A program made the translations under genes and the position numbers. Below, one piece after another: positions 25,808 through 34,404 of a stretch of DNA of 64,000 nucleotides. Below the pieces are notes generated by a model. That model was not told the DNA's origin, did no database searches, and saw nothing but the letters and a program-made list of their open reading frames with translations. Position 1 is the stretch's first letter; the number at the start of each line of letters is the position of its first letter. Location: the NCBI GenBank assembly GCA_946402275.1, contig CAMIVY010000015.1:1-64000 (forward strand), given 5' to 3'. Origin of the DNA: an uncultured Prevotella sp. GTDB taxonomy: Bacteria; Bacteroidota; Bacteroidia; Bacteroidales; Bacteroidaceae.

Positions 25808-26845
25808 TTACTTGTACTGTTTTAGTAGGGTGATGATGTTCCCGATGAGTGCCGGTGTTTTGTATGGTTTCGCGGGGTGCATGCCGCGGACTACGGCAAA
25901 GGCGAAGTTGTCGGCCAGGCACTCTTCGGGAGCAATGACATAGTCGGTATTGCGCCCTACCACATCCCAGAAGTCACTGACCTCTTTCGTCGTGTATGTC
26001 CGGCTCATATCGTCGATAGGCACGAGGAAAGTTTTCACGAAATTAAATAAAGTAATATTGTCACCATGCTCTGCATGAGCCTCTGCCCACGTCTTGGTAT
26101 AGAATGCTACTATTTCGCAACGAGTCTTCTTGCCGCCGATGGTGAACTCGCCATAGTTGTCCATGTGTTCCACGTCAGGATTGATGATGATTCTATTGGC
26201 GATAGCCTCAGGGAACACGATGTCCTTGGGCATCACCGTAAATCCTATCAGGTCATACATCTGCTGGCGGAATACAGGCGAGTTGCGCGTGGTGGTGTGG
26301 AACAGCTCATGCGCTACGACCTCGGTGAAATCCATCAGTGCTGCCTGGTTCTCTTCGGCAGTCCTCCCAACCTGGGGCATATTTTTGGCAATAATTTTCT
26401 CGCCAAAGAATATCTGGTTCTTGATGGTGTAGGCTGCAGGACCGCCCTCCTCCAGCATAGTGGTCTTAATGAACACGATTTCGGGCGGTATGGGCAGACT
26501 GCAACCAATTTGGCGCAAGCTGTCCTCGATGATGCCGATAGCGGTGTCGAAGAACTGTTTTTCGCTCTCTGTGAAGTCGCGCGTCTGCTGCCAGGCCATT
26601 GCCTGCAGTTCGCTCAGCGTGCCGCCAGTCTTCTCCAGTCGCCAGTCTATGTCCAGCTGACTCATCTTGGCATAGTGCTCCGTGTTGCTCTGCATCAGCG
26701 TCCGTGCCTCGTCAGCTGTAGCCAGGTGGTAATTGATGGTGGTGCCTGAAGGCGGTGTGGGAGGCACTACGGGTTTGTCACTTTGTGAACATGCTGCAAA
26801 CATAACAGCCAGCAGCAGAATCAGAAATACATTGTTTTTCTTCAT
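25808..26845 (-). CDS. Putative lipoprotein zinc metallopeptidase
   Basis: A 345-aa lipoprotein. The N-terminus MKKNNVFLILLLAVMFAACS has a lipobox ending at Cys. The HExxH zinc motif is visible in VVAHELFHTTTRNSP (about residues 190-204). A downstream PEECLADNFAFAV may hold the third, Glu, ligand. The family was not identified by name. The frame is open to 26926, but the charged, hydrophobic n-region and the TACCTTTG box place the start at 26845. Its promoter region is nearly identical to that of the TonB receptor gene at 35171, suggesting joint control. It reads into queC. Confidence 0.75.
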   Translation of the reverse strand: MKKNNVFLILLLAVMFAACSQSDKPVVPPTPPSGTTINYHLATADEARTLMQSNTEHYAKMSQLDIDWRLEKTGGTLSELQAMAWQQTRDFTESEKQFFDTAIGIIEDSLRQIGCSLPIPPEIVFIKTTMLEEGGPAAYTIKNQIFFGEKIIAKNMPQVGRTAEENQAALMDFTEVVAHELFHTTTRNSPVFRQQMYDLIGFTVMPKDIVFPEAIANRIIINPDVEHMDNYGEFTIGGKKTRCEIVAFYTKTWAEAHAEHGDNITLFNFVKTFLVPIDDMSRTYTTKEVSDFWDVVGRNTDYVIAPEECLADNFAFAVVRGMHPAKPYKTPALIGNIITLLKQYK

Positions 26846-26870
26846 AGTTATACAGTTTTTGTTTTGGGTA

Positions 26871-26929
26871 CAAAGGTACGAATAAGCGAGAACAATGCAA
26901 AACAAAAAACGATTTTTGTTTTGCATTGT
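26871..26929 (-). promoter_or_regulatory. Promoter/operator shared with the TonB receptor gene, with a 17-bp perfect inverted repeat
   Basis: The -7 box TACCTTTG is at 26871-26878. Reading the minus strand, the 41 bp that end with this box match the 41 bp ending at 35144 at 38 positions. ACAATGCAAAACAAAAA (26892-26908) and its exact complement (26913-26929) form a 17-bp inverted repeat with a 4-nt spacer. The arm overlaps the expected -33 region, so repressor binding is plausible. Confidence 0.75.
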
Positions 26930-26956
26930 CGAACGAGAGTAACTTCGTAAGTGAAT

Positions 26957-26985
26957 AAAAAAAAGCGGGCCTTGTTTGGCTCGCT
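26957..26985 (-). terminator. Terminator-like hairpin with no gene in front of it
   Basis: On the minus strand AGCG-A-GCC pairs with GGC-CGCT and is followed by a run of eight T. No minus-strand gene ends here, so it may be the relic of a lost gene to the right. Confidence 0.45.
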
Positions 26986-27283
26986 GATTTCATTTGTTAT
27001 TTTTTTCTGATAGGCTGTATCTTTTGGGTATCATTTTCGAAAGAAAAAGCACAGAATTTTTTTATTGCGGGGCGAGAGGAATTTCATCAAGAGGCGGACA
27101 AATTGTGCATTATCGTGCCTAATGAGGACTAATGAGGACAAAAGGGGACAGCGCCATTGCAGCATGTAGTAATTTTGCAAACGGAAAAATCGGTACTCCG
27201 AAAGAAATTTTAGATACTCCGAAAGAAAATCCGATTACTCCAAGAGTAATGGCGCTTTCGCCAGTGAACAGTGCGCTCGATCT
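26986..27283. other. Rearranged intergenic region with inverted and direct repeats
   Basis: AGCGCCATT (27150-27158) and AATGGCGCT (27248-27256) bound about 107 bp. Inside lie two copies of ACTCCGAAAGAAA. AATGAGGAC occurs twice just to the left (27122-27140). No gene is seen. Confidence 0.55.
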
Positions 27284-28695
27284 ATGCTTACCTGCAGTCC
27301 AGTGATGTTTACATCATGTTCTTCAGTGGATAATCCCACTGGAGGTCCCACAAAGGAAGAGAAGAACCCTGATCGTGCTGTCTTCGAGAAAATTCTTTCC
27401 GAGAAGCTTGCCCAGGCTGCTCAGGATGTCCGTTTTGAGTCGGCTATGACATCTACCAAGTCTTTGACGGAATTCCTGAAGGCTTTGGATGAGAATGCCT
27501 GAAGGATCAGATCAGCACCTTCCTCGTAAAGGTCGTTGCGGGTGGCCAGATGATAGAGATGAAGAATCTTTCTGCCCAGGACAAGAAGGCTGTTGAGAAG
27601 TGTCTGAAGGAGCGTTTCAACATGACTGACGAGGAATTGGCCCAAGTGACCAGTTTCATTCAGCTTGATGCTTACAAGACGCTCAACAAGCTGCACTTGA
27701 CTTTCGAGAACGGCAAGTGCACCTCCAGCGAGGACGCAGAAGACTTCACGGTAGAGATTGTGAAGTCGGCCACAGAGCGCTCGAAGTTCCAAATCAAGTT
27801 CGGTGCAGAGAGCGAAAATGGTCTGTGCATCTTCCCGACACGTGTTGGTGGCAGTCTTCCCATTGCCCTTCAGTTGCCTAAGTCTTTCCAAGTATCTTTA
27901 ACTACGATAAAAGGTGATGTGATGAAGGGTGTGATTGACCTCGCATCACTGGCCAGCTCAAAATACATCAGCATCAAGAGCGACGACTGGACAATAGGCG
28001 CCTTGCTGGCTGCTACGATTAATGGTCGCGACGAGTCGATTGCTGCCCGACTGACTCACGGTACGGATGGCAAGTACGACGCAGAGGCCTCTATCGGCAT
28101 CAACGACAAGACGGTGCTTGCCTTCGTTGCAAACGGCCTGAAGCCAGAATATACCGACGAGTACATTGACAGCGACGAGTTGAAGCAGCTGCGCGAAATG
28201 GGCACATTCTTTGCTGCCGGCTACGAAGTGGTTAAGGCCCTGAAGGGTAAGTCCATCGATGAGTTGTCCATCACACTGGAGGAAGACCTTGTCATCAGCG
28301 GTAAAATTGACGACGTGGCAAAGAGCCTGCTCGCCCTTGGCCATATCCGCAAGCTCTATGGCACTCAGCCTGGATTCGAGGCTGTTGACGCTTACACCCA
28401 GGAGTTGAACAAGTACGTTCACTTCACCGTTTCTCAGATATCGTCAGGTATCGAGGCACCGGGCACGCTGCTCACCATCAAGAAGGGTTCTCACAACGAA
28501 TATCAGCCAGGACTGGCTCTTACTTTCAAGGGTGAGAAAGAGCCTCAGAGCATGTACGAGAACCTGTCGGAAGAAGACTTGGCCAACTACAACAAAGTCG
28601 TTGATAACCTCAACGAGCTGCTGAAAGAATGCACCACGCTGGTTGAGACTTTCTCTGCCAAGATCAAGGTCATTGGAGAAGCCTTCAAGCTGTAA
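27284..28695 (+). pseudogene. Frameshifted putative lipoprotein gene of unknown function
   Basis: Two frames form one gene. From 27284 the product begins MLTCSPVMFTSCSSVDNPT, with a lipobox-like Cys but no positively charged n-region, so the 5' end also looks eroded. The frame stops at 27502 after FLKALDENA. One base later the second frame continues LKDQISTFLVKVVAGGQ through the ATG at 27550 to 28695 (381 aa from that ATG). Restoring one base in GCC|TGAAG joins the parts without loss. The long downstream frame has no recognised domain. It could be a recent mutation, a phase-variable site or an assembly error. A strong terminator follows. Confidence 0.75.
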
Positions 28696-28711
28696 AGGTA
28701 TCCATACACAC

Positions 28712-28750
28712 AAAGGCGCAAAAGGAAACGGTTCTTTTGCGCCTTTTATT
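28712..28750 (+). terminator. Rho-independent terminator after the frameshifted lipoprotein gene
   Basis: AAAGGCGCAAAAG and CTTTTGCGCCTTT form a 13-bp stem with a 9-nt loop, followed by TATTA. Confidence 0.9.
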
Positions 28751-28777
28751 ATATGAAAACTAGCGGAACTTCTGAAA

Positions 28778-29401
28778 TCAGATAATCTTTTCGTTCATCG
28801 CTATTCTGACAAGGCTAACGGTATTGTTGACACCGAATTTAGAAAGAAGCCGTTTCCGATACCAGTTTATCGTTTCTGTACTAAGTCTCAGCTCGGTAGC
28901 TATCTGTGGATTGGTCATACCGCTGCATATCATTTTTAATATGTTCTGTTCGACCTCCGTGAGTATGACGCTTGACAATTTACCTTTATCCAGTATTTCG
29001 GCAACAGCAGGCGAAACGTATTCATGACCATGCCATACATGACAGATGGCATCCAACAATTCGCCGGACGATGAATTCTTGAGCACGTAGGCATGTGCGC
29101 CACAAGTCATCATACGCTGTATCATGGAGTACTCGTCATGAATGGTAAGTGCTATAACCTTAACTTTAGGATAGTGCTTAAGGATTTTCTGACAGAAAGA
29201 TATGCCGTCGCCATCTGGCATCGATATATCGAGCAGCAGAATGTCAGGGCTCCGCTTCTCGAGCATCTGCCAACAAGTTTCCAACGTGTTGAAGCTATAG
29301 CTGACGTGACCGATTTCGCTCTGGTTAATGATATTGGCAATGCCTTCACACACCATACGATGATCGTCAACAATATAGATGTCTATAATATATTTTTTCA
29401 T
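28778..29401 (-). CDS. NarL/FixJ-type response regulator
   Basis: A 207-aa protein. The receiver domain (about 5-125) has the phosphoacceptor Asp in DILLLDISMPDGDG and the switch Lys in YVLKNSSSGELL. The LuxR-type helix-turn-helix (about 140-200) has LTEVEQNILKMICSGMTNPQ and LRLSTETINWYRKRLLSKFG. It is coupled to the sensor kinase gene by a 4-nt overlap. Likely targets are the secreted-protein genes divergent from the kinase. Confidence 0.94.
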   Translation of the reverse strand: MKKYIIDIYIVDDHRMVCEGIANIINQSEIGHVSYSFNTLETCWQMLEKRSPDILLLDISMPDGDGISFCQKILKHYPKVKVIALTIHDEYSMIQRMMTCGAHAYVLKNSSSGELLDAICHVWHGHEYVSPAVAEILDKGKLSSVILTEVEQNILKMICSGMTNPQIATELRLSTETINWYRKRLLSKFGVNNTVSLVRIAMNEKII

Positions 29402-31311
29402 AGTGGTAGTATGACGTTAATGTCTGTCCCCTTCCCCACGACCGATGCTATATCAACACGACCATGACAGGAGCTGATACGTTCCCGGATATTACGCAAT
29501 CCCATTCCGGAATCAGCAGCAACTGACGAAGCATCAGGCGTAAGAGGAATTCCCTGCCCGTTGTCGCTAACTGTCAGCATCACCTCTGAAGCATCCTGCA
29601 TCAACTGAATGTCTATACGATTGGCATTCGTATGTTTGAGGACATTGTTCACCAGTTCATAGGCGCAACGGTATAACACGAGCTCCTTGTCTTTTGGCAG
29701 CTGAATATTGCCAATGGCTTGAAACTGAGCACCAGGAACGGAAACGGCAAAGTCGCGCAAAGCAGATTCCAATCCGTTCTTCAGGAGTTCTTCCGGCATG
29801 AGGTGGTGAGCAGTACGGCGCAGCTCCGTGTGAATATTGTCAATCATTGGCAGCACTTCCTCTTGCTGTCCCTGCTGTCCGATTTGCCGTTTATAGTCTT
29901 CCATTTTCAGTCGCAATAATGACAGCATGCCACCAATACCGTCGTGCAGGTCTTGAGCCAAGATACGACGCTCCCTAGTCTCAGTCTCCAAAGCGACATT
30001 GGCTGCCAACAGTGCTTTTTTGCGACGTTGAACAATAACCATCAAAATACCACCTGCAACGAAGGCGGCAATGGCAATTGAAGCTGCCAACAGCAACCAT
30101 CGGTATAAAGTGCGCTCTTTGCCCAAAGATGCAATCTGTGCCTCCTTCTTTTCCGTTTCGTAGAGCACTTCCATCTGTGACAGTCCGCTTTGATAGTGGT
30201 CTGTAGAATAACGCGACATCAACTCATACATCTTATTAATATACAGTCTGGCTTTGTCTTTCTGTCCCAATTGCATGTATATTTCAGCAAGAAGACGATA
30301 GCAGCTTGCATCGGCACTTGTTGCCAGTGAATCAGGATGGATGGTTCGTTGTGCATAGAAAAGAGCCTTTTCCCACTGATGCTCAGCCATAGCCAGTTCG
30401 CTACATGCTGCAAAGATATCGCTCTGGTGCTCGAAAACCAAGCTGTCCACCAACAAGAGAGCTTCTTCTGCATATTTCTTGGCAGCGGCAATGTCTTGAT
30501 ACCCTTTCATCAAATGGAGGCGTGTCAGCGAAGCCAGAACCACGGGATAATCTTCTACCTCCTCCGCTTTGTGAGCCCGATAGTAGGCAAAGCAAGGCTC
30601 AGCCACCCGTAATGCCTTTGAATAGTCGTCCTGTCCTACATAGAGACGAAGAAGTTCCTTGCGTCCCATTGCAATCATCAGCGAATCACGAGCAGCAGTC
30701 CCTTTCTCAATCGCTTTCAGGTAGTTCTGCTCAGCTTCTTGCTCATTACCCATCGTGTAATACAGTTCTCCGATATTGTGAAACAGGACAGCCTGGCTCT
30801 CAAGCCAGTTATATTTCTCGAAAATTGGAAGTGCCATCTGATAGTAATGAATAGCCAAGTGGTGTTTGTCCTGCAGGTTGTAAACATTGCCGATAGCACC
30901 ATAGATACATGAGCGGGCGTCATCGATGTCTTTCTGTGTGTATCGGCTGTCATGCTTCATTGTATCTACAACTGCCAAAGCCTGACTGAACAGTCGAATG
31001 GCTTCGTCAAAATCCTCGCGGGCATAGTACATCTGAGCAAACAGACGAAGCACGTTCTGTCTGATTCTCAGTCCGTTTCGCTCGTAGCTCAGGGCTAAAG
31101 CCTTCTTTCCATAATAACTCGCTTTCTGTCCGTCAATAGGCAACCACCCTCGCATCAGCTCGTCATAGGCTCGCAATAAGTCATCTCCCGTAGGCGGATG
31201 CTTACTCTTCAGCAATGCTTCGAGCGAATCAACCTTGGCATTACGATGATCATTATAGGCCATCGCTGTAAAGCTGACCATCAAAAAGAGAATCAGGAGT
31301 TTTGTCTTCAT
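29398..31311 (-). CDS. Sensor histidine kinase with TPR-rich periplasmic region (HisKA_3 type)
   Basis: A 637-aa kinase. The signal peptide is MKTKLLILFLMVSFTAMA. TPR-like helical repeats run from about residue 25 to 375 (for example FHNIGELYYTMGNEQEAEQN). One membrane helix lies near 405-430 (LLLAASIAIAAFVAGGILMV). The HisKA_3 H-box LAQDLHDGIGGMLSLLRLKM and an HATPase with YELVNNVLKHTNANR and VSDNGQGIP follow. The frame opens at 31332, but the -7 box TATCTTTG at 31320-31327 excludes that; the ATG at 31311 lies 8 nt after the box. Its signal is unknown. Confidence 0.92.
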   Translation of the reverse strand: MKTKLLILFLMVSFTAMAYNDHRNAKVDSLEALLKSKHPPTGDDLLRAYDELMRGWLPIDGQKASYYGKKALALSYERNGLRIRQNVLRLFAQMYYAREDFDEAIRLFSQALAVVDTMKHDSRYTQKDIDDARSCIYGAIGNVYNLQDKHHLAIHYYQMALPIFEKYNWLESQAVLFHNIGELYYTMGNEQEAEQNYLKAIEKGTAARDSLMIAMGRKELLRLYVGQDDYSKALRVAEPCFAYYRAHKAEEVEDYPVVLASLTRLHLMKGYQDIAAAKKYAEEALLLVDSLVFEHQSDIFAACSELAMAEHQWEKALFYAQRTIHPDSLATSADASCYRLLAEIYMQLGQKDKARLYINKMYELMSRYSTDHYQSGLSQMEVLYETEKKEAQIASLGKERTLYRWLLLAASIAIAAFVAGGILMVIVQRRKKALLAANVALETETRERRILAQDLHDGIGGMLSLLRLKMEDYKRQIGQQGQQEEVLPMIDNIHTELRRTAHHLMPEELLKNGLESALRDFAVSVPGAQFQAIGNIQLPKDKELVLYRCAYELVNNVLKHTNANRIDIQLMQDASEVMLTVSDNGQGIPLTPDASSVAADSGMGLRNIRERISSCHGRVDIASVVGKGTDINVILPL

Positions 31312-31319
31312 ATCGACTA

Positions 31320-31327
31320 CAAAGATA
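31320..31327 (-). promoter_or_regulatory. -7 box (TATCTTTG) of the two-component operon
   Basis: Eight nucleotides before the ATG at 31311, so the mRNA is predicted to be nearly leaderless. Confidence 0.6.
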
Positions 31328-31347
31328 AACATTTCTTTTCAAACACA

Positions 31348-31404
31348 CCACCTGTTTGGGTGGAAGAATGATTTTATACGCCAACTTGCCACCCAAAAGG
31401 GTGG
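31348..31404. promoter_or_regulatory. Paired dyads CCACC-N6-GGTGG, candidate regulator sites
   Basis: Dyad 1 spans 31348-31363 and dyad 2 spans 31389-31404 (CCACCC AAAA GGGTGG). Their centres are 41 bp apart, close to four helical turns. A further GGTGG half-site lies at 31432-31436. They sit between the divergent kinase and OmpA-like genes. Binding by the neighbouring response regulator is inference. Confidence 0.6.
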
Positions 31405-31465
31405 AAAAACAGGTATATTCCAATTATTATGGTGGATTTTAGAATACAATTTGACCTAAAATGCC

Positions 31466-31473
31466 TAATTTTG
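31466..31473 (+). promoter_or_regulatory. -7 box (TAATTTTG) of the secreted-protein operon
   Basis: An exact TAnnTTTG match, 45 nt before the ATG at 31519. Confidence 0.5.
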
Positions 31474-31518
31474 GGAAATCTTTTAAAATAAACTATTAAC
31501 AAAAACTATTAAGGAACT

Positions 31519-32793
31519 ATGAACATGAAAAAATGGACCATTGCTCTTGCTCTGCTCCTTACCATGAGTATGGACGCTAACGCTCAAGGCTTTTTAAAGA
31601 AGCTAAAGGACAAAGCCGTAGAAAAAGTGAAGGACAAAATCGAAAACAAAGTAGAGCGCGAAACCGATGAAGTAATGGATGACGTGCTTGACGGCAAGAA
31701 GAAAGAGAAAAGTTCCAAGAAGAATCGCAACGATGCTGACGACAGTTCAGCGAGTGCTTCTGACGAACAGCCACAGGCCACCACCTCCTCCGATTTCAAG
31801 CGTGGCTCCGTAATCTTGTTCCAGGACGATGTTACTGCCGAACAGGTGGGCGAGTTTCCGTCTAAGTGGGATATGTTCAGTGGAACCGTAGAGACCAAGA
31901 CCCTGGGCGGTGTGAAGGCTATCAATCCAACGGACAATGCACAGATACAACCACTCATCAAGGAGCAGGGCGCTTATCTACCAGAGGAATTCACCATCGA
32001 ATATGACTTTTACTACTGGAACAGCAAGGACGATGTCGCTTTGAACGACATGAAGCTGATTCTTGCTGTTACCAAAGACCGTTCCGAGTTTCCTGGCGAG
32101 GGACACGATGTGGGCGATCTGACAGCCTTCGTACTGAAGCATGGTGTCTGCGATACCAGAGAGCATGGCTATATATTCAATGGAAATAAGGATGGTGCTT
32201 TTGAATACTCGTTCAAGAAAGGCTGGAACCATGTAGCCCTGTCGTTCAACAAGCGCGCCCTGAAGGTATATTTCAATGACAAGCGTGTGGTGAACCTGCC
32301 ACGTGTCAACCAGCCTACATGGATGTGTTTCCAGGTTCCTTTCGAATACGAGAATCTCACCTTCATCCGCAACGTGGTGATTGCCAAGGGTGCCGTTGCG
32401 CTCTATGACCGTAATGCACAGGATGTGTCTGCTGTAGAGAAAGCCATTCAGGAGACGGGTAAGTTTGTCACCAACAACATCCTCTTCGACACTGGAAAGG
32501 CGACCCTGAAACAGGAGTCGATGATTGAAATCATGAAAGTTGCCGACTATATGAAGAAGAACCCCAATGTCCGTTTCGAGGTTCAAGGGCATACGGATAA
32601 TCAAGGATCAGACAAGATTAACGACCCTCTTTCCCAGCAGCGTGCAGAAGCAATCGTAAAAGCATTAGAAGGACTTGGTGTCGATGGTTTCAATCTTCGT
32701 GCTGTAGGTAAGGGCTCTCACGAACCCGTTGCCGACAACAAGACGGAGGCAGGACGAGCCAAGAACCGCCGTGTGGAATTTATCAAGAAATAG
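31519..32793 (+). CDS. OmpA-family envelope protein
   Basis: A 424-aa secreted protein. The signal peptide ends MDANA at about residue 22. A Lys/Glu-rich amphipathic stretch follows, starting QGFLKKLKDKAVEKVKDKIE, then a Ser-rich linker to about 92. The middle domain (about 95-275) looks like a beta-sandwich (LamG-like). The OmpA C-terminal peptidoglycan-binding domain (about 310-424) has ILFDTGKATL, VQGHTDNQGSDKIN, LSQQRAEAIVKAL and GRAKNRRVEFI. It is the first gene of a three-gene unit facing the two-component system. Confidence 0.85.
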   Translation: MNMKKWTIALALLLTMSMDANAQGFLKKLKDKAVEKVKDKIENKVERETDEVMDDVLDGKKKEKSSKKNRNDADDSSASASDEQPQATTSSDFKRGSVILFQDDVTAEQVGEFPSKWDMFSGTVETKTLGGVKAINPTDNAQIQPLIKEQGAYLPEEFTIEYDFYYWNSKDDVALNDMKLILAVTKDRSEFPGEGHDVGDLTAFVLKHGVCDTREHGYIFNGNKDGAFEYSFKKGWNHVALSFNKRALKVYFNDKRVVNLPRVNQPTWMCFQVPFEYENLTFIRNVVIAKGAVALYDRNAQDVSAVEKAIQETGKFVTNNILFDTGKATLKQESMIEIMKVADYMKKNPNVRFEVQGHTDNQGSDKINDPLSQQRAEAIVKALEGLGVDGFNLRAVGKGSHEPVADNKTEAGRAKNRRVEFIKK

Positions 32794-32796
32794 TAT

Positions 32797-34404
32797 ATGC
32801 TTATGAAAAAGATTGTCATGATGATGACGGCACTGCTGATGCTCAGCACGGCAGACGCCAATGCTCAGGGCTTCCTGAAGAAATTGAAGCAGAAAGCTCA
32901 GCAGGCTGTTTTGGGGAATCAGGAAAATCGTAAAGATTCTCAAGATGAACAGCAGACTGACAGTGACGAACCCGCTGATGCTTCGAAACTTTCCGTTGCG
33001 CAAGGCAGTGATATTGTCCCCAAGCGTAAAACTGTAACGATCACATGGGATGGGGTCATAACACCCAGTAAATCGTCATCGGCTACGGCCTTGATGAACG
33101 AACTGCCCCCATTGCCCTCTGCAGAAAAGATGGCTCGCAGCACCATGGAAGAGCGCGATGCCTACACCCAGAAAATTGCTGCCGTGCTGGCTCGTGCCGA
33201 GCAGTTGCAGGCTGGTGCCAACGGCTGTTCTGATGCTGAGATGGAAGCACTTCGTCAGAAATGGGAGCGCAAGATTCAGGATTTGTTCGGTCTGACCAAA
33301 GAGGAATTGGCTATGCTGAATGACGAGAATGTGCCCGACTCGAAGAAAGAGCCTCTCCGTCAGAAGATATTGATGAAGATTACCGGCGGCAACGTTGATC
33401 AGGCAGAGATGCAACGTTTCGAGAAAATGAGCGAGAAGGAGCAGGAAGCCTATATCCGCCAACATCCTGAGTTTATGCAGAAAATGCAGAAAATGGCTAT
33501 GAACGCCAGCAACTTCAGCAAGCAGACAACACAGATGACTGCTGCTCTTAACGGCTATGAGGCTAAGATTGGCAAACTGATGCAGGACTACATAAAATTC
33601 ATGGAACGCGAGGAGCAGCATAGCTATACTGGTATTTCCAAGAAATATGAAGGAAAACTGCAGAAATTGTACGATGATGTATGTGCTATTGACGATGCCA
33701 GTCAAATTGACGCTCTCTACGACGATGCCGATAAGCTGCTCTACAACTATCGTCTGGAAGCTGCCAAGGAATACCGTGCTTCGCTGGAGCGCCAGATATC
33801 TGAAGTGAAAAAGATGGCTGCTAAATTCTCCAGTTTGTCGCGTGAGGTCGTGGCAAGCGGTGATCTGCCTGAGTGCGCTTTAGTACGTATGGATCTTAAT
33901 GCCGTTATCATGGTGGGCAACCTTCTTGACAAGGCATATAAGGAGTTGCCTAAGCTGAAGGCATCGCCTGTCTGCACAGCGTCGCTTTACGAGCTGCCAA
34001 AAGGCTGGGAGTTCTGTGCATGGGAGTGCGGTGGACACATCGGTGGCGTCAGCGACTTCAAGACACCAGGAGGCAAATGGCCGTTGTTAGCCCATAACGA
34101 AGACACAGAGGAATATGCCGTCGTTGAGAATGGCAAGTTCCGCAAGATTGGCGAAGACGAGCTTCAAACCATCAATAAGGAGGCTGATGCACGACTGAAG
34201 AAGGGAGCCAATCAAGAAAATATTCCTTATGGAACCTATAAGAGCCGCAGTGGCAAGCGTGCCGTAGAGTACAGCAAGTCGGGCGAACTCATCATCCACG
34301 GCATGACAACTTACGTTCCTGCTGCTTTTACGTCTAACACTGACCGTCTGGAGTGGATTGTCTTCGACGGCAACAAGATACAGAAATGCACATACAAGAA
34401 GTGA
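32797..34404 (+). CDS. Secreted protein of unknown function sharing its N-terminus with the OmpA-like neighbour
   Basis: A 535-aa protein with the signal peptide ending TADANA. The next residues, QGFLKKLKQKAQQAV, repeat the QGFLKKLKDKA motif of the preceding gene product, so the two N-termini are related. About residues 95-330 are highly helical and rich in Lys, Glu, Gln and Met (coiled-coil like). The C-terminal ~150 residues (from ASLYELPKGWEFCAWECGGH) look beta-rich, with two Cys. I recognise no family. It begins 3 bp after the OmpA-like gene, and the next gene overlaps its end. Confidence 0.78.
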   Translation: MLMKKIVMMMTALLMLSTADANAQGFLKKLKQKAQQAVLGNQENRKDSQDEQQTDSDEPADASKLSVAQGSDIVPKRKTVTITWDGVITPSKSSSATALMNELPPLPSAEKMARSTMEERDAYTQKIAAVLARAEQLQAGANGCSDAEMEALRQKWERKIQDLFGLTKEELAMLNDENVPDSKKEPLRQKILMKITGGNVDQAEMQRFEKMSEKEQEAYIRQHPEFMQKMQKMAMNASNFSKQTTQMTAALNGYEAKIGKLMQDYIKFMEREEQHSYTGISKKYEGKLQKLYDDVCAIDDASQIDALYDDADKLLYNYRLEAAKEYRASLERQISEVKKMAAKFSSLSREVVASGDLPECALVRMDLNAVIMVGNLLDKAYKELPKLKASPVCTASLYELPKGWEFCAWECGGHIGGVSDFKTPGGKWPLLAHNEDTEEYAVVENGKFRKIGEDELQTINKEADARLKKGANQENIPYGTYKSRSGKRAVEYSKSGELIIHGMTTYVPAAFTSNTDRLEWIVFDGNKIQKCTYKK

